Shown: piece after piece, positions 4,738 through 5,956 of the stretch | Position numbering within the stretch: the stretch's first letter is position 1 | How the letters are laid out: each line of letters opens with the position of its first letter | Assembly (NCBI GenBank): GCA_049322295.1 | Contig: JBMORO010000053.1 | Location: 1-5,956 of the forward strand | From: JBMORO01 sp049322295 | GTDB lineage: Bacteria; Patescibacteriota; Minisyncoccia; RBG-13-40-8-A | DNA length: 5,956 bases | Reading direction: 5' to 3' | The notes under the pieces: generated by a model | Told to the model about the DNA's origin: nothing | Database searches by the model: none | What the model saw: only the letters and a program-made list of their open reading frames with translations | Position numbers and translations under genes: made by a program

Positions 4738-5859
4738 TTCTTCATACGGCACGAACTGGCCGTTTTTGACGGTCTGCAAAGAAATAGGCTTTTCAGCGTC
4801 ACCATTTTTATCGATTGTAATGTTTCCGGTTACGCCCCAATAATCTTTCACAGAATACAGATAATCTTTTATACCAGAAGAGTCATATCCACTCGTTTGA
4901 ATAGCCTTTATTAATATTTTAGTCGCATCATAAGCATCAGCAACGACAATTAAAATAGATGGTTCTTTGCCATACTTCTTTTGAAATTCTGCTTTCAGAG
5001 TTTGTACCCCTGGTTTTGTATCGTCTAATGCTGGCGTACTAAAAATACTGCCCTCAACTGTACTTTTCCCAGCTTCAACTACTTCTTTTGTCCCAAAGTT
5101 ATCAGTGCCTATAATTTGAATATCCATACCTAATTCCCTGGCCTGTTTTGCTATCAAACCACCTTCTGAGCCATAACAAATAATTAATAAAACTTCTGGT
5201 GATTGTGCTTTGATTTTAATCAGCTGCGTCTTAAAATCGGTTGCACCGAATTCATATTTTTCAGCCTGAACCATATTACCTCCTGCGTTTTCGAAGCTAT
5301 TCTTTAGATTATCAAATAATCCGACTCCATAATCATTATTTACATAAATTGCACCAATCTTTTCGAAATTTAATTTTTCTATAATATACTTTCCCAAAAT
5401 TTTTCCCTGAGTATTATCGGAAATAGAGGTACGGAAAATAAAATCACCTGCCTCTGAAATCTTGGCCGCCGATGCCATCGGTGTTAACAAAATAATTTTA
5501 TTTTCTTCAGCAATCGGAGCCACAGATAAGGTTGCTCCAGAACAACCAATTATTACTACTTTCACTTTATCTATATCAATCAGTTTTCTAAATGCTGTCA
5601 CACTAGCTGTTTTATCGCATGCCTGATTATCTTCCCAAATAATTTCTATGCGGCGACCTTTTATGCCGCCAGAAGAATTTATCTCATCAACTCCTATTTC
5701 TATTCCTCCCCTCATGCTTTCTCCCCAATTTGCCATTTCACCACTTAAAGGAGCAATCGCTCCAATCTTAATCGTCCCCTTCGGCGCGGGCTTATAGAAC
5801 ACAACAATCAAAACAATAATAATTACAATAACTATAATCGGTATCCAAATTTTTTTCAT
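4735..5859 (-). CDS. LIV-type solute-binding protein, paralog A (LivJ-like cysteine pair)
   Basis: A 374-aa receptor of the same Peripla_BP_6 family, exactly as long as its downstream neighbour. It has the same anchor (hydrophobic about 4-21, no lipobox cysteine), KIGAIAPLSG (31-40), ATDFKTQL (206-213) and the tail VKNGQFVPYEE. From Cys81 to Ser130 it aligns without gaps to E. coli LivJ Cys53-Thr102: Cys81 and Cys106 fall on the LivJ disulfide cysteines, Ser107 on Ser79 and Ser130 on Thr102. Tyr229 matches Tyr202, and Asp253 replaces Glu226. DYG (176-178) matches the QYG around LivJ Tyr150. It therefore keeps an amino-acid-binding type pocket; leucine, another amino acid or an amide are all possible. 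The ATG at 5859 is 19 bases after the preceding stop codon, without a Shine-Dalgarno; a TTG at 5886 would overlap the upstream gene and add 9 residues, and is disfavoured. Confidence 0.92.
   Translation of the reverse strand: MKKIWIPIIVIVIIIVLIVVFYKPAPKGTIKIGAIAPLSGEMANWGESMRGGIEIGVDEINSSGGIKGRRIEIIWEDNQACDKTASVTAFRKLIDIDKVKVVIIGCSGATLSVAPIAEENKIILLTPMASAAKISEAGDFIFRTSISDNTQGKILGKYIIEKLNFEKIGAIYVNNDYGVGLFDNLKNSFENAGGNMVQAEKYEFGATDFKTQLIKIKAQSPEVLLIICYGSEGGLIAKQARELGMDIQIIGTDNFGTKEVVEAGKSTVEGSIFSTPALDDTKPGVQTLKAEFQKKYGKEPSILIVVADAYDATKILIKAIQTSGYDSSGIKDYLYSVKDYWGVTGNITIDKNGDAEKPISLQTVKNGQFVPYEE
4745..4773 (-). repeat. 29-bp direct repeat, copy 1 (3' end of paralog A)
   Basis: Identical to 3525-3553, encoding the tail TVKNGQFVPY. 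Both flanks differ: the base on one side changes at once, and beyond ACGGT the two genes read Q and K codons. Confidence 0.9.
5781..5859 (-). repeat. 79-bp near-identical direct repeat, copy 1 (5' end of paralog A)
   Basis: Matches 4561-4639 with five base differences over the first 26 codons. It encodes the membrane anchor MKKIWIPII onward, up to the PKG just before the ligand-binding domain. Confidence 0.9.
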
Positions 5860-5878
5860 AGGTTTGAGTGTTAATTTA

Positions 5879-5956
5879 TTAAACAATCACTTCTTTTTCA
5901 AAGAATTTCTTAATTTCTAACCAATCAACGGGTTTCAGCATCGGCGGCATTGGATC
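5879..5956 (-). CDS. C-terminal 25 codons of an unrecognised upstream gene
   Basis: An open frame enters from the right edge and stops at TAA (5881-5879). The visible end is DPMPPMLKPVDWLEI (first 15 residues), followed by KKFFEKEVIV. It is mixed polar and charged, not strongly hydrophobic, and could be a cytoplasmic tail or the end of a soluble enzyme. It was not recognised as LivG, LivH or LivM. The next gene starts 19 bases after its stop on the same strand, so it is probably in the same operon and its identity would help define the transporter. Within this short stretch it is the only frame that continues coherently to the edge with a stop well placed for the next gene. Confidence 0.6.
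   Translation of the reverse strand, partial: DPMPPMLKPVDWLEIKKFFEKEVIV

Noticed and set aside
5860..5886. TTG-initiated 9-residue extension of paralog A
   Set aside because: It overlaps the end of the upstream gene and is not shared with paralog B; the purine-rich sequence upstream of the TTG is too close to act as a normal ribosome binding site.

Overview
The window looks like chromosomal DNA from a small-genome bacterium, most likely a Candidate Phyla Radiation (Patescibacteria, Parcubacteria-like) lineage. This is inferred from the strong AT bias, Ile/Lys/Asn-rich proteins, tight gene packing, solute-binding proteins held by an uncleaved Ile/Val-rich membrane anchor instead of a lipobox, and LigA details. 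The standard genetic code works throughout: no in-frame TGA is needed. All genes lie on the minus strand, so transcription runs from high to low coordinates.

In transcription order: (1) 5956-5879, the last 25 codons of an unrecognised gene. (2) 5859-4735 and (3) 4639-3515, two tandem paralogous branched-chain-amino-acid-type (LivJ/K-like, Peripla_BP_6) binding proteins, each exactly 374 aa. (4) 3423-2722, a LivF-type ABC ATPase. (5) 2717-2040, a membrane-anchored DsbA-family thiol:disulfide oxidoreductase, apparently translationally coupled to the ATPase gene. (6) 2006-1976, a strong GC hairpin followed by a T-rich tract, taken as the end of the operon. (7) 1911 to beyond position 1, ligA for NAD+-dependent DNA ligase, cut by the window edge inside its BRCT domain.

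Genes 2-5 read as part of an ABC uptake operon. The two binding proteins capture ligand outside the membrane, LivF powers transport, and the DsbA-like protein could oxidise cysteines in the extracytoplasmic parts. The first binding protein keeps a cysteine pair that aligns with the structural disulfide of E. coli LIV-binding protein; the second has lost it. No permease (LivH/LivM) and no LivG are in the window; they may lie upstream or elsewhere.

The less ordinary signals are: near-identical DNA at both ends of the two binding-protein genes around a diverged core; divergence of ligand-pocket residues between the paralogs; an Ile in LigA where motif IV normally has a catalytic Lys; and three intergenic gaps, each filled with its own short degenerate repeat that begins at or just after the preceding stop codon, including a seven-unit 8-bp tandem repeat. 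Alignments to E. coli LivJ, LivF and LigA were made from memory and by eye.
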